Shown: positions 53,759-62,366, numbered from the stretch's first letter. The stretch: 64,000 nt of DNA from Candidatus Kapaibacterium sp. (GCA_938031175.1 CALHGZ010000004.1:193635-257634), one strand, 5' to 3'. Numbers and translations are program-made. Notes: generated by a model not told the origin, from the sequence alone.

Positions 53759-55750
53759 ATGTACAAGAATTTAACATTGTTATCTGTTCTGATTCTAATT
53801 ATTACAATCAAGGCTTTTAGCTCAGAAGGTGATTCAATAAAAATTTATTATTTAGGTGCAGTAGATATATATGGTTATCAGGAAAGAGAAATAATGCAAT
53901 CTGGTATTAAAATTATTAATTATTCAATACTAAATACTTTGGATTTAAGTAATCCACTGGAATTTCAAAAGATTATACCTTCCGGTAGAATTAGAACAAA
54001 TTCACGTGGTGAATCAATATTATTTCTAAGAGGAGCAGGTGAGCGTCAACTTGGGCTTTTCTTCGATGGAGTGCCGATTAATATTCCTTGGGACAATAGA
54101 TTTGATTTATCATTTCTTCCACCTGAAATTGTTGGTAGTGTTATAGTTAATTCAAATGCTACTTCAGCTCTTTTGGGACCAAATGTTCTCGGAGGTGCAG
54201 TTAATCTAAATACTTACGAGAGAGCAACAGATGGTTATTCTACAAATATCAAATTGCAAGGCTCTAATGCAGAATCATATTACTTGTCACTTTCCAATTA
54301 TGGTAAAATTGATAAATTCAACTATATTGCCAATATATCTTATAAGGATTCAAAAGGTGATATATTTTCAAGAAATGCACCAGAAACATTAAATTTTCAG
54401 GATAATCAATCGAATTTAAGAACTAATACAGAGAAGCAACAGCTATCGGGATATATTCGTGGAGAATACGATTTTGGTTTTAATAAATCTGGTTTATCTT
54501 TTTTGTTTATTAATGCAAATAAAGGGATTGCGCCCGAGACACACCTTGAGAAAGAAAAGACAAGATTTTGGAAATACCCCGAATGGAATCGAATTCTTGT
54601 AACATTGAACAGTGAAACTTATTTTTTTGAGCAATTGAGATTAAATAGTACTTTTTGGTTTGATAATTTTTCTCAACAAATTGATTCTTATGATTCAGCT
54701 GATTATAGAAGAATTGTCGAAGTACAAAAAGATAAGGATATGACATTTGGAGCCAGATTGGGGCTCGGATATATGATAAATAGAGACCACCGGCTCACAT
54801 TTGTATTAAATGGCTTATCAACAAATCACAGGGAGCAATTAGATCAAAAACCAGAAACAGAATTTGCACAAAATATTCTTAGTACAGGTTTGCAATATCA
54901 CGGTAATTTTGGTATTTTCAATTTGCTTGGTGGAGTTTTATATGACTATTCTATAACTCCCAAGACTGGTTTATTTGTTGAAGCTAAAAATTCCTCGCTT
55001 GGTGATTTTGCATTATTTCTAAATGCTAATTATTATTTATCTGATAAATTGACAATATTTGGCAATTTCAGTAAAAGAACTCGCTTCCCTACAATGAGAG
55101 AGGCATATTCAGGAGCATTAAACCGATTTAAAGTAAATCCAGATCTAAAACCTGAAACAGGTATATTAACTGAACTTGGTTTGAAGGCAGATTTCAAAGA
55201 GTTTTATTTTCAGCTTAGTGGGTTCTATAATAATTACGATGATTTGATTGCCCAAAAAAAACTTTCGGCTGCTGAAGACTCGCTCAGAAGAAGAATGCGT
55301 GTCAATATAGCTGATGCTTCAATTTCAGGCGTAGAATTGGAATTTGGCTATTATGGAATCGAAAATTTATCTTTACACGGACATTTTACTTTTATGAAAG
55401 CTAAAGGTCGGCAAGAGGGTAAAGAATTGGAATATTTGGATAATAAACCTGAAATGTTAAGTGGTTTATTTTTAAATTACAAATTACCTTATAATTTTAC
55501 CATACAATTAGAATCGGAAGTAATAGGCGTGCAATACGAAACAGATCCAATAAAAACCGATCAATTTGTGAAAATCGATGGTGTTTTCAAATTAAATGGA
55601 AGAATAGCTTATAGATTACCAAAGTTTATTGGTATTAACAGTGAAATTTACATCAGAGCCAATAATATATTCGACGCTTATCATGTATTTCAATTAGGGT
55701 TACCTGAAAGCGGTAGAACTATATACTTAGGACTAAATTTGAATATATAG
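53759..55750 (+). CDS. TonB-dependent receptor, substrate unknown
   Basis: 663 residues; signal peptide 1-20; AGGGGG seven bases before the ATG. Plug domain ~45-165: 'RTNSRGESILFLRGAGERQL', 'LFFDGVPINIPWDNRFDLS', 'SVIVNSNATSALLGPNVLGG' then AVNL. Barrel ~170-663 with the receptor blocks 'FGNFSKRTRFPTMREAYSG' and 'NPDLKPETGILTELGLKADF', ending in IYLGLNLNI. The mature N terminus DSIKIYYLGAVDIYG resembles DTIKIYYIPSITVTA of the TPP-controlled receptor. BtuB-like in size, but no cobalamin riboswitch or other clue to the substrate is present. It may be co-transcribed with tamB. Confidence 0.88.
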   Translation: MYKNLTLLSVLILIITIKAFSSEGDSIKIYYLGAVDIYGYQEREIMQSGIKIINYSILNTLDLSNPLEFQKIIPSGRIRTNSRGESILFLRGAGERQLGLFFDGVPINIPWDNRFDLSFLPPEIVGSVIVNSNATSALLGPNVLGGAVNLNTYERATDGYSTNIKLQGSNAESYYLSLSNYGKIDKFNYIANISYKDSKGDIFSRNAPETLNFQDNQSNLRTNTEKQQLSGYIRGEYDFGFNKSGLSFLFINANKGIAPETHLEKEKTRFWKYPEWNRILVTLNSETYFFEQLRLNSTFWFDNFSQQIDSYDSADYRRIVEVQKDKDMTFGARLGLGYMINRDHRLTFVLNGLSTNHREQLDQKPETEFAQNILSTGLQYHGNFGIFNLLGGVLYDYSITPKTGLFVEAKNSSLGDFALFLNANYYLSDKLTIFGNFSKRTRFPTMREAYSGALNRFKVNPDLKPETGILTELGLKADFKEFYFQLSGFYNNYDDLIAQKKLSAAEDSLRRRMRVNIADASISGVELEFGYYGIENLSLHGHFTFMKAKGRQEGKELEYLDNKPEMLSGLFLNYKLPYNFTIQLESEVIGVQYETDPIKTDQFVKIDGVFKLNGRIAYRLPKFIGINSEIYIRANNIFDAYHVFQLGLPESGRTIYLGLNLNI

Positions 55751-55783
55751 TTTATTTAAAAAATATTTTTTGTTTTATACGTT

Positions 55784-55821
55784 AATCTATTTTAGTGTTA
55801 TCTAAAATAGATTGCTTTTTT
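55784..55821 (+). terminator. Intrinsic terminator after the TonB receptor
   Basis: AATCTATTTTAG (55784-55795) pairs perfectly with CTAAAATAGATT (55802-55813) over a six-base loop, followed by GC and a T6 run. It also argues against any start of the next gene before 55822. Confidence 0.92.
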
Positions 55822-55847
55822 CATTGAAAAATTTTTGGTTCAAAATT

Positions 55848-57581
55848 ATGGAAATGAACGAAATTTTAGAAAGATTACCTCAACATTTAATGGACTTTGT
55901 AATAGATCAGCCATATAATGAATATACGGCACAAGATCATGCTGTCTGGCGTTATGTTATGCGTCAAAATGTTAATTATTTGAGCAAAGTCGCTCACGAA
56001 TCATATGTGGATGGTTTGCGTCAAACTGGAATAAGCATTGAGGAGATACCGCATATGTATGGTATGAATAGGATACTGAAAAAAATAGGCTGGGCAGCAG
56101 TGGCTGTTGATGGCTTTATACCGCCTGCGGCCTTTATGGAATTTCAAGCATATAATGTACTTGTAATCGCCGCCGATATCCGTCCTATAGACCAAATTGA
56201 ATATACACCTGCTCCCGATATTATTCATGAAGCTGCAGGGCATGCACCAATAATTGCAAATTATGAGTATTCACTTTATCTAAAAAGGTTTGGTGAATTA
56301 GGAGCTAAAGCGTTTTCATCCAAGAGAGATTATGATTTATACGAGGCAATTCGACATTTATCAATACTGAAAGCCGATCCCTATACTACAGAAACAGAAA
56401 TCAAACTTGCAGAAAGGCTTGTAAGTCAGATAGAGCATGATATGGGGAAACCATCGGAGATGGCAAAATTGAGAAATTTACATTGGTGGACTGTAGAATA
56501 TGGTCTAATTGGAGATCTTAATAATCCGAAGATTTATGGTGCTGGTTTACTATCTTCCATTGGTGAAAGTATGAGTTGTCTCAAAGATGATGTATTGAAG
56601 TTGCCATATAGTATTGAAGCTGTTGATTACGATTTTGATATAACAACTAAACAACCGCAATTATTTGTCACACCTAATTTTGAACATCTTAATAAAGTTC
56701 TTGATGAATTTGCCGATTGTATGGCACTTCGTAAGGGTGGAATCGATGCTATTAACAGGGCAATTGAATCTGGCAATACAGCTACAATTGTTTTGTCATC
56801 TGGAATTCAGATATCAGGAACCTTTACTGATGCAATTATTGTTAATAATCAACCAATTTTTATTAGGACAAATTCACCAACAACACTTAATTTCCAAAAT
56901 ATAATGATTGACGGTCATTCAAAAGAATATCATTCTAATGGATATAGTACACCTATAGGTCATGTTAAAAATATTTCTGGTAAATTAGAGAATTTATCTT
57001 TGGGTGATCTCGAAGCTAATGGGATCATAGAAGGGAAGCAGGTAATCCTTGAATTTGAATCAGGTATTATTGTTAAAGGTGTCCTAAGAAAAATTACAAG
57101 AATTGATGGTAAGAACCTGATTTTAACATTTTCTGAATGTACTGTAACATATCAAAATCAGGTTCTTTTCCGTCCTGAATGGGGTATATATGATATGGCT
57201 GTTGGTGTTAGTATTAATTCAGGATTCAATGGACCAGCTGATCCACTTGCTTTTGGTTTAAAATATACTGCTCCAAAAGAGAAAACACACAAAATTGTTC
57301 ATTCTGAAGAAGCAAAAATACTTCATTCCTACTATGCTAAAGTTAGGGAATTAAGAAATAGTAATAAAATTAACGGTGAATTAAATAATATCTGGAAAAC
57401 TGTGTCCGATAAATATCAGAATGAATGGCTTCTTATATTGGAATTAGCAGAAATAGCAAACCACAACAAAGATATTGCGCTTTTTAATGATATAAAATCA
57501 CACTTAGATGAATTAAAAATTCGTAAACAAGAATTTGCCCACTTAATTGATAATGGTCTATCAATTCTGAACGAATTTTGA
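55848..57581 (+). CDS. Aromatic amino acid hydroxylase (phenylalanine 4-monooxygenase-like) with long C-terminal extension
   Basis: 577 residues from ATG 55848; the longer frame begins in the upstream terminator. The catalytic domain occupies ~1-330. Non-haem iron ligands of the biopterin-dependent hydroxylases are visible: His127 and His132 in PAPDIIHEAAGHAPII and Glu217 in WWTVEYGLIG. 'VDGFIPPAAFMEFQAYNVL' and 'YGAGLLSSIGES' are family blocks. Family enzymes turn Phe into Tyr with tetrahydropterin and O2. No N-terminal ACT domain. Residues ~335-577 are an extra region: a beta-rich part (~340-460) and a helical end (~490-577) that I do not recognise; bacterial PhhA is only ~260-300 residues. 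No pterin recycling gene (phhB) is adjacent. Confidence 0.85.
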   Translation: MEMNEILERLPQHLMDFVIDQPYNEYTAQDHAVWRYVMRQNVNYLSKVAHESYVDGLRQTGISIEEIPHMYGMNRILKKIGWAAVAVDGFIPPAAFMEFQAYNVLVIAADIRPIDQIEYTPAPDIIHEAAGHAPIIANYEYSLYLKRFGELGAKAFSSKRDYDLYEAIRHLSILKADPYTTETEIKLAERLVSQIEHDMGKPSEMAKLRNLHWWTVEYGLIGDLNNPKIYGAGLLSSIGESMSCLKDDVLKLPYSIEAVDYDFDITTKQPQLFVTPNFEHLNKVLDEFADCMALRKGGIDAINRAIESGNTATIVLSSGIQISGTFTDAIIVNNQPIFIRTNSPTTLNFQNIMIDGHSKEYHSNGYSTPIGHVKNISGKLENLSLGDLEANGIIEGKQVILEFESGIIVKGVLRKITRIDGKNLILTFSECTVTYQNQVLFRPEWGIYDMAVGVSINSGFNGPADPLAFGLKYTAPKEKTHKIVHSEEAKILHSYYAKVRELRNSNKINGELNNIWKTVSDKYQNEWLLILELAEIANHNKDIALFNDIKSHLDELKIRKQEFAHLIDNGLSILNEF

Positions 57582-57677
57582 ACCAAACAAAATTTAATTT
57601 AGAAAACTGAAAAAAATATCGAACATATTTATTTTTCGGATGTTTCTCAATTAATAATTGAAAAGATACTATAAGTT

Positions 57678-57709
57678 TTTGTTTTTATTATAAGATATTC
57701 TTAAATTTG
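57678..57709 (+). promoter_or_regulatory. Bacteroidota-type promoter of the HU gene
   Basis: TTTG (57678-57681), 20 bases, TAAATTTG (57702-57709), matching the -33/-7 pattern of Bacteroidota. Expected start of transcription is about 57716, some 35 bases before the HU start. Confidence 0.65.
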
Positions 57710-57750
57710 TAATCTTGTAAAAGTTTATTAACAATAATAACGGAATAATT

Positions 57751-58068
57751 ATGACAAAAGCAGATATTGTTGATGAAATAGCAAAAGCAACAGGATTAAC
57801 TAAAATCGAGACAAAAGCCGTAGTCGACGGTGTATTTTCAAGCATAATATCAGCCATAGCTAGTGGAAAGAGAATCGAGTTACGTGGTTTCGGTGTATTT
57901 AAATACAAAAGCCGTAAACCAAGAATGGCTCGTAATCCAAAAACAGGCGAGCTTGTGCCATTAGAGAAAAGGTATGTCCCCGTATTTAAGCCCTCACCGG
58001 AATTTTTAAACAAAGTTAATGAATCTTTAAAACCTCAATTGGAAGAGCAAATCATAGACAAGCAATAA
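57751..58068 (+). CDS. HU/IHF-family DNA-binding protein
   Basis: 105 residues. The HU fold is clear: 'MTKADIVDEIAKATGLTKIE', 'VVDGVFSSIISAIASGKRIE', 'RGFGVFKYKSRKPRMARNPK' and the DNA-arm 'TGELVPLEKRYVPVFKPS'. The tip of the arm has ARNPKTGE as in typical HU/IHF proteins. It bends and packs DNA as a dimer. A short C-terminal tail (~93-105) extends the usual 90 residues. It has its own promoter and is followed after 32 bases by the 31-residue gene on the same transcript. Confidence 0.95.
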   Translation: MTKADIVDEIAKATGLTKIETKAVVDGVFSSIISAIASGKRIELRGFGVFKYKSRKPRMARNPKTGELVPLEKRYVPVFKPSPEFLNKVNESLKPQLEEQIIDKQ

Positions 58069-58100
58069 AAATGTTAATTAATTAAGGAAGGGTTATATTA

Positions 58101-58196
58101 ATGCCTTGCGGTAGAAAAAGAAAGCGCCATAAAATGGCAACTCATAAAAGAAAAAAAAGATTACGAAAGAATCGCCATAAGAAAAAGAACAGATAG
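58101..58196 (+). CDS. 31-aa basic ribosomal-type protein (bS22/mS38, AURKAIP1/COX24-like)
   Basis: A 31-residue frame, MPCGRKRKRHKMATHKRKKR then LRKNRHKKKNR, with AAGGAAGG nine bases before the ATG. More than half the residues are Lys or Arg. The pattern K-R-K-R-H-K-M-A-x-H-K-R-K-K-R-L-R-K matches the C-terminal COX24/AURKAIP1 (mS38) domain and the small bS22 protein seen in mycobacterial ribosomes, which binds 16S rRNA near the decoding site. Such tiny proteins are often missed. It shares a transcript with HU and ends before a terminator. Confidence 0.85.
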   Translation: MPCGRKRKRHKMATHKRKKRLRKNRHKKKNR

Positions 58197-58220
58197 CTTT
58201 TTCTTTATCTTGTAAATTGT

Positions 58221-58266
58221 AAACCTTCTCTTGAATAACTTTACATTCGGGGAAGGTTTTTTATTT
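58221..58266 (+). terminator. Intrinsic terminator after HU and the 31-aa gene
   Basis: AAACCTTCTC (58221-58230) pairs with GGGAAGGTTT (58250-58259, one G-T pair) over a 19-base loop, followed by a T-rich tract. Confidence 0.8.
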
Positions 58267-58352
58267 ATCCTTAAAAAAATATTATATTTTAATTATTTTT
58301 GCATACAATTTAGAAATTGGGGCAAATTAAAAATTAAAGTATTAGATAGATA

Positions 58353-60176
58353 ATGCCAAAAAATGAACAATGGGGTACACGTGTCGGCTTAATTTTGGCA
58401 ATGGCTGGTAACGCTGTAGGCCTTGGTAATTTTTTAAGATTTCCTGTACAAGCTGTTCAAAATGGTGGTGGTGCATTCATAATTCCTTATCTTGTTTGTT
58501 TTTTGTTAATGGGTATTCCACTACTGTGGGTAGAATGGACTATTGGTCGCTATGGTGGCTCCCACGGTAACCATTCAACTCCTTTCATTCTTGATAAAAT
58601 GGGGAAAAAATTCTTCTGGAAGTATATTGGCGTTTTTGGGATTTTTTCGAATATAGCAATCGCAGCATATTACTGCTACATTGAAAGCTGGACTATGTCC
58701 TATGTTTATCATTCATTAATCGGCACTTTCAGAGGTATGGATCAAAGTCAGGTAGCTGGATTTTTTTCTGATTATTTAGATGTATTTACATCTACGACTG
58801 GAATACCCTACGAAGCAATTATATTTTACATTATATGTCTTGCCCTAAATACATGGATATTAAGTAGAGGTCTGAACGCAGGAGTTGAAAAAACTGCGAT
58901 AATAGCAATGCCATTGCTAATACTTTTTGGTATATTCCTTGCAATTCAAGGTGTAACATTAACTTCTGGTAGCAGAGGAGCTGTTTTTGATGGTACAGTA
59001 GGATTGAATTTTCTATGGACACCTGAATTCGATTCACTTCTCAATCCTAAGGTCTGGTTAGCAGCAGCTGGTCAGATATTTTTCACTCTATCAGTTGGGA
59101 TGGGCTCAATACAATGTTATGCTTCTTATGTTAAATCTCGTAAAGATATAGCTTTGAATGCAATGTCAGCCGGTTGGATTAATGAATTTGTCGAAGTGGT
59201 AATAGGTAGCTGTGTCATCATACCTATTTCTATAGGGTATCTCGGAATAGATAAAGTCATTGAATTAACCACAACTGGGGGATTAGGTTTAGGTTTTCGT
59301 ACCTTACCATTTTTATTCCAACAGTGGGGCGATCTTTTAGCTGTTTTGGCTGGTGTTTCATTTTTTGGCTTGCTTTTCTTTGCTGGGATTACCTCATCGC
59401 TAGCTATGGGTACTCCTCTTATGGGATTTTTGCAAGATGAGTTTAAATTCAATCGGCAAAAGTCTGCGTTGATTTTTGGAGCTATCATCTTTTTAATGGG
59501 CATGCCAACGGTAATATTTTTTAACGAGGGAGTATTCGATGAATATGATTACTGGGCTGGTACTGTTTCACTTGTAGTTTTTGCACTTTTCGAAGCTATT
59601 TTGTTTGCCTGGGTATTTGGAATTGATAAAGGCTGGAAAGAGTTAAATAAAGGGGCTGAAATTAAAGTACCTTACGTATATAAATTCATAATAAAGTACA
59701 TTACTCCATTATTACTTGCTATTGTATTTATCGGCGCCACAATCAGACCTGAGAATGATGACTGGTCAAAGCTCAGTTTTTCAGGATGGGAATTACATAA
59801 CGAAAGCATTATCGGGCAATTAATACATAAGGGAATAAAATATAATAATACTTATTTTTCTGATTATTTCAAGTCTGAAGTTGATGGAGTAGTTGATTCT
59901 GTCTACCATTTCAAAGGGCGAGATTACATCCTTATTTCTTATATAGATGAAAAAGGGCTTACGCACACAGTATCATATAATTACTCCGGCAATGAACTTA
60001 CCGTTAATCTAGGACAAATTGTCAATGCCGGTGATATAATTTTCAAGGGGTTTGTTATTAATCGGATATTTTACATTGATATGGCAAGATTACTGCTATT
60101 AACAATGTTTATATCTATTAGTGTTTTGGTTTATATTGCAGCAAAAAAGCGTAAACAAGAAAAGGAAAATAAATGA
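58353..60176 (+). CDS. Sodium-dependent NSS-family amino acid transporter (MetP-like)
   Basis: 607 residues. Transmembrane helix 1 carries the NSS signature: 'RVGLILAMAGNAVGLGNFLR' then FPVQAVQNGGGAFIIPY, where the broken helix binds Na+ and substrate. About 12 helices in all; the last is at ~578-598. Between helix 11 (ends ~466) and 12 lies a ~110-residue extracytoplasmic insertion (~467-577), unusual for the family, with a GxxVNAGDIIFKG turn. The partner at 60173 is a MetS-like small subunit, which points to methionine/alanine import as in MetPS of Corynebacterium. Substrate not proven. Confidence 0.85.
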   Translation: MPKNEQWGTRVGLILAMAGNAVGLGNFLRFPVQAVQNGGGAFIIPYLVCFLLMGIPLLWVEWTIGRYGGSHGNHSTPFILDKMGKKFFWKYIGVFGIFSNIAIAAYYCYIESWTMSYVYHSLIGTFRGMDQSQVAGFFSDYLDVFTSTTGIPYEAIIFYIICLALNTWILSRGLNAGVEKTAIIAMPLLILFGIFLAIQGVTLTSGSRGAVFDGTVGLNFLWTPEFDSLLNPKVWLAAAGQIFFTLSVGMGSIQCYASYVKSRKDIALNAMSAGWINEFVEVVIGSCVIIPISIGYLGIDKVIELTTTGGLGLGFRTLPFLFQQWGDLLAVLAGVSFFGLLFFAGITSSLAMGTPLMGFLQDEFKFNRQKSALIFGAIIFLMGMPTVIFFNEGVFDEYDYWAGTVSLVVFALFEAILFAWVFGIDKGWKELNKGAEIKVPYVYKFIIKYITPLLLAIVFIGATIRPENDDWSKLSFSGWELHNESIIGQLIHKGIKYNNTYFSDYFKSEVDGVVDSVYHFKGRDYILISYIDEKGLTHTVSYNYSGNELTVNLGQIVNAGDIIFKGFVINRIFYIDMARLLLLTMFISISVLVYIAAKKRKQEKENK

Positions 60177-60301
60177 AAGTTGAGTCACTTGTATTTATGT
60201 TAATCACTTTTGCTGTAATTACCTTAATTACGGTATCACTATTTATTAAAGTTTTAAAAAATAATAAAAATTCAGATGAAATTTCTGAAGAAGAGCAATA
60301 A
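60173..60301 (+). CDS. MetS-like 42-aa small subunit of NSS transporter
   Basis: A 42-residue frame whose ATG overlaps the transporter stop (ATGA) and whose stop TAA shares a base with the rluB start. One membrane helix (residues ~5-25) is followed by a charged tail KNNKNSDEISEEEQ. Length, topology and overlap with an NSS gene match the methionine/alanine importer small subunit (MetS), needed for activity of MetP in Corynebacterium. It is too short for ordinary gene callers. Confidence 0.85.
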   Translation: MKVESLVFMLITFAVITLITVSLFIKVLKNNKNSDEISEEEQ

Positions 60302-61083
60302 TGGTTAAAAAAACAAAGATTAGAACACGAAATAAAAAATCAGAGAATCCTAATCAGATTGATACAGGAGATCAAGCAGTACGAATCAATAAGTATATAG
60401 CTGATGCTGGGATTTGCTCGAGGAGAAAAGCAGATGAATTAATTCATCACGGTGAAGTTACTATTAACGATAATCTTGTCATTGAGCCAGGTACGAAAGT
60501 TTTACCTGGAGATATTGTCAAGGTAAAGGGCAATATAGTAGCATCAAATCGACATTACGAATATATATTACTTAATAAACCGAAAGATTATATAACAACA
60601 ACAAATGATGAAAAAGGGCGTAAAACAGTCTTAGATTTAGTCCGAAAAAAAGTAAGATTATTTCCAGTTGGACGACTCGACAGAAATACAACTGGAGTAT
60701 TGCTTTTGACAAATGATGGGGAATTAGCTTATCGTCTTACTCATCCTAAGTATCAAATTGAAAGAGTTTACAATGTAGCACTTGATAAAAAATTAAATTC
60801 TAATGATGCCAAAAAAATTGCAGAAGGTATAACTATCGAAGGAGAAAGCTATTCACCTTGTTCAATTTTAATTGATCCCAAAGATAGTCATAAAGTAACT
60901 GTAATTTTGACTGAGGGTAAGAATAGGGAGCTTCATAAGGTCTTCGCTGAATTAGGCTATAGTATATTGAGGCTAAATCGAATAATGTATGCTAATTTGA
61001 CTACAAGAGGTTTGCGAAGAGGGGAATACAGGCATTTAACAAAAAAAGAATTAAGTGAATTAAAAAAATTAGTAAAATTGTAA
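60301..61083 (+). CDS. rluB: Pseudouridine synthase, RluB/RsuA family
   Basis: 260 residues. The N-terminal S4 RNA-binding domain is at ~26-75 ('VRINKYIADAGICSRRKADE'). The catalytic domain ~85-255 has 'YILLNKPKDYITTTNDEKGR', LFPVGRLDRNTTGVLLLTND with the catalytic Asp of GRLDRNT, and 'KNRELHKVFAELGYSILRLN'. RluB makes pseudouridine 2605 of 23S rRNA; RluE/RluF or RsuA roles cannot be fully excluded. The start overlaps the MetS-like stop by one base, so it is translated from the same message. Confidence 0.92.
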   Translation: MVKKTKIRTRNKKSENPNQIDTGDQAVRINKYIADAGICSRRKADELIHHGEVTINDNLVIEPGTKVLPGDIVKVKGNIVASNRHYEYILLNKPKDYITTTNDEKGRKTVLDLVRKKVRLFPVGRLDRNTTGVLLLTNDGELAYRLTHPKYQIERVYNVALDKKLNSNDAKKIAEGITIEGESYSPCSILIDPKDSHKVTVILTEGKNRELHKVFAELGYSILRLNRIMYANLTTRGLRRGEYRHLTKKELSELKKLVKL

Positions 61084-61110
61084 AATTTTATTATAAAAAG
61101 GCATAATAAC

Positions 61111-61596
61111 ATGATGAATTTGATTTACTTACTAATCATAATTTCATTTCTTTTCAGCAATGAAGGATTAATAGCTCAAGATAATGCTTTGCAAAGATAC
61201 ATGTTAAAAAATATTATATCACTTGAACAAAATAGTATTCCAGAAGAGTTATTACAACAGTCGAACATATTTTTCAGCAAATTAATTCGCAATCAAATTG
61301 ATTCAGCCTATGATGCACTGTTAAAAGATAGTCCTCTTGCTAATAAGAAAGAGCAAATATCGAAATTAAAAACAGAAACGTATCGTTCAATAGAATTGTA
61401 TGGTGCAATGACAGGTTATGAAATTGTAAGATCTGAACTTGTCTCATCATCATTACTAAAAATAAGCTATATTGCTTTACATACGAGATATCCAATGAGA
61501 TGGATGATAACATTTTACAAATCAAAGGAACTGGGTTGGATAATAATAAATATAAAATTTGATGATAATGTTGAATTTTTCTTTTCAGACGAGTAA
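61111..61596 (+). CDS. Exported protein of unknown function
   Basis: 161 residues; signal peptide 1-22 ending LIAQ. The mature part is a small alpha+beta domain: helical 'ELLQQSNIFFSKLIRNQIDS' then strands with 'MTGYEIVRSELVSSSLLKIS', 'YPMRWMITFYKSKELGWIII'. The layout (helical start, then a curved sheet ending in W-I-I-x-I-x-F) resembles NTF2-like or DUF4019-like periplasmic proteins, but I do not assign a family. It lies between rluB (27 bases) and the superoxide dismutase (26 bases) in one run. Confidence 0.65.
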   Translation: MMNLIYLLIIISFLFSNEGLIAQDNALQRYMLKNIISLEQNSIPEELLQQSNIFFSKLIRNQIDSAYDALLKDSPLANKKEQISKLKTETYRSIELYGAMTGYEIVRSELVSSSLLKISYIALHTRYPMRWMITFYKSKELGWIIINIKFDDNVEFFFSDE

Positions 61597-61622
61597 TTTT
61601 CTTTAACAACATAGGAGGAATT

Positions 61623-62345
61623 ATGGACGAGAAACGCAGAAATATAATACTTAATACAGGAATAATTGGTTCGGCAATGATATTGGGTACAAATATAATA
61701 ACACCGAAGGCGTCTGCTAATCCACAAAATCAAGGACAAATCGGTAAACATCAGCTACCACCATTGCCTTACCCGACAAATGCATTAGAACCTTACATAG
61801 ATGCTCGCACTTTAGAATTGCATCACGGTAAGCATCATAAAGCTTATGTTGATGGGTTAAACAAAGCAGAATTAGAATTAGAAAAAGCCCGTGAAAACAA
61901 TGATTTTTCACTTATTCAACACTGGTCAAAACAGGCTGCATTTCATGGTGCTGGAGCTTATTTGCATGGATTATATTGGGAGTCAATGTCGCCAAATGGT
62001 GGAGGCATACCTTCCGATAAATTGGGCAATTTAATTGAAAAAAGTTTCGGTAGTATAAATTCGTTCAAAGCACACTTTGCAGCAGCAGCTAAAGCTGTCG
62101 AAGCGAGTGGCTGGGCTTTGCTTGCCTATAGATATAGCGATAAAAGTCTTTACATTTTTCAGGTTGAAAATCATCAAAAATTATCACCTTGGAATGTAGC
62201 TCCAATTATGTGTATTGATGTTTGGGAACATGCTTATTATCTAAAATATCAAAATAAACGGGCTGACTATGTAGATGGTTTTTGGAATGTAATTAATTGG
62301 AAAGGTATTGAAAACAAACTAAATAACATCATTAAAGAAGGCTAA
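61623..62345 (+). CDS. sodA: Fe/Mn superoxide dismutase, exported
   Basis: 240 residues; AGGAGG precedes the ATG. Residues 1-32 are a signal segment with KRRNIILNTG (twin arginine) and a hydrophobic stretch ending around PKASANP. The SOD fold begins at HQLPPLPYPTNALEP. Metal ligands are His67 (LELHHGKHH), His115 (AYLHGLYWE), Asp199 and His203 (CIDVWEHAYY). It turns superoxide into peroxide and O2. Export is uncommon for this class, and the twin arginine suggests the Tat route with folded, metal-loaded enzyme. Iron or manganese preference cannot be read with confidence. Confidence 0.93.
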   Translation: MDEKRRNIILNTGIIGSAMILGTNIITPKASANPQNQGQIGKHQLPPLPYPTNALEPYIDARTLELHHGKHHKAYVDGLNKAELELEKARENNDFSLIQHWSKQAAFHGAGAYLHGLYWESMSPNGGGIPSDKLGNLIEKSFGSINSFKAHFAAAAKAVEASGWALLAYRYSDKSLYIFQVENHQKLSPWNVAPIMCIDVWEHAYYLKYQNKRADYVDGFWNVINWKGIENKLNNIIKEG

Positions 62346-62366
62346 AAAACTTCAATATAGGAAGTA

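Noticed and set aside
55812-55847. Upstream extension of the aromatic hydroxylase
   Set aside because: It begins inside a perfect intrinsic terminator.
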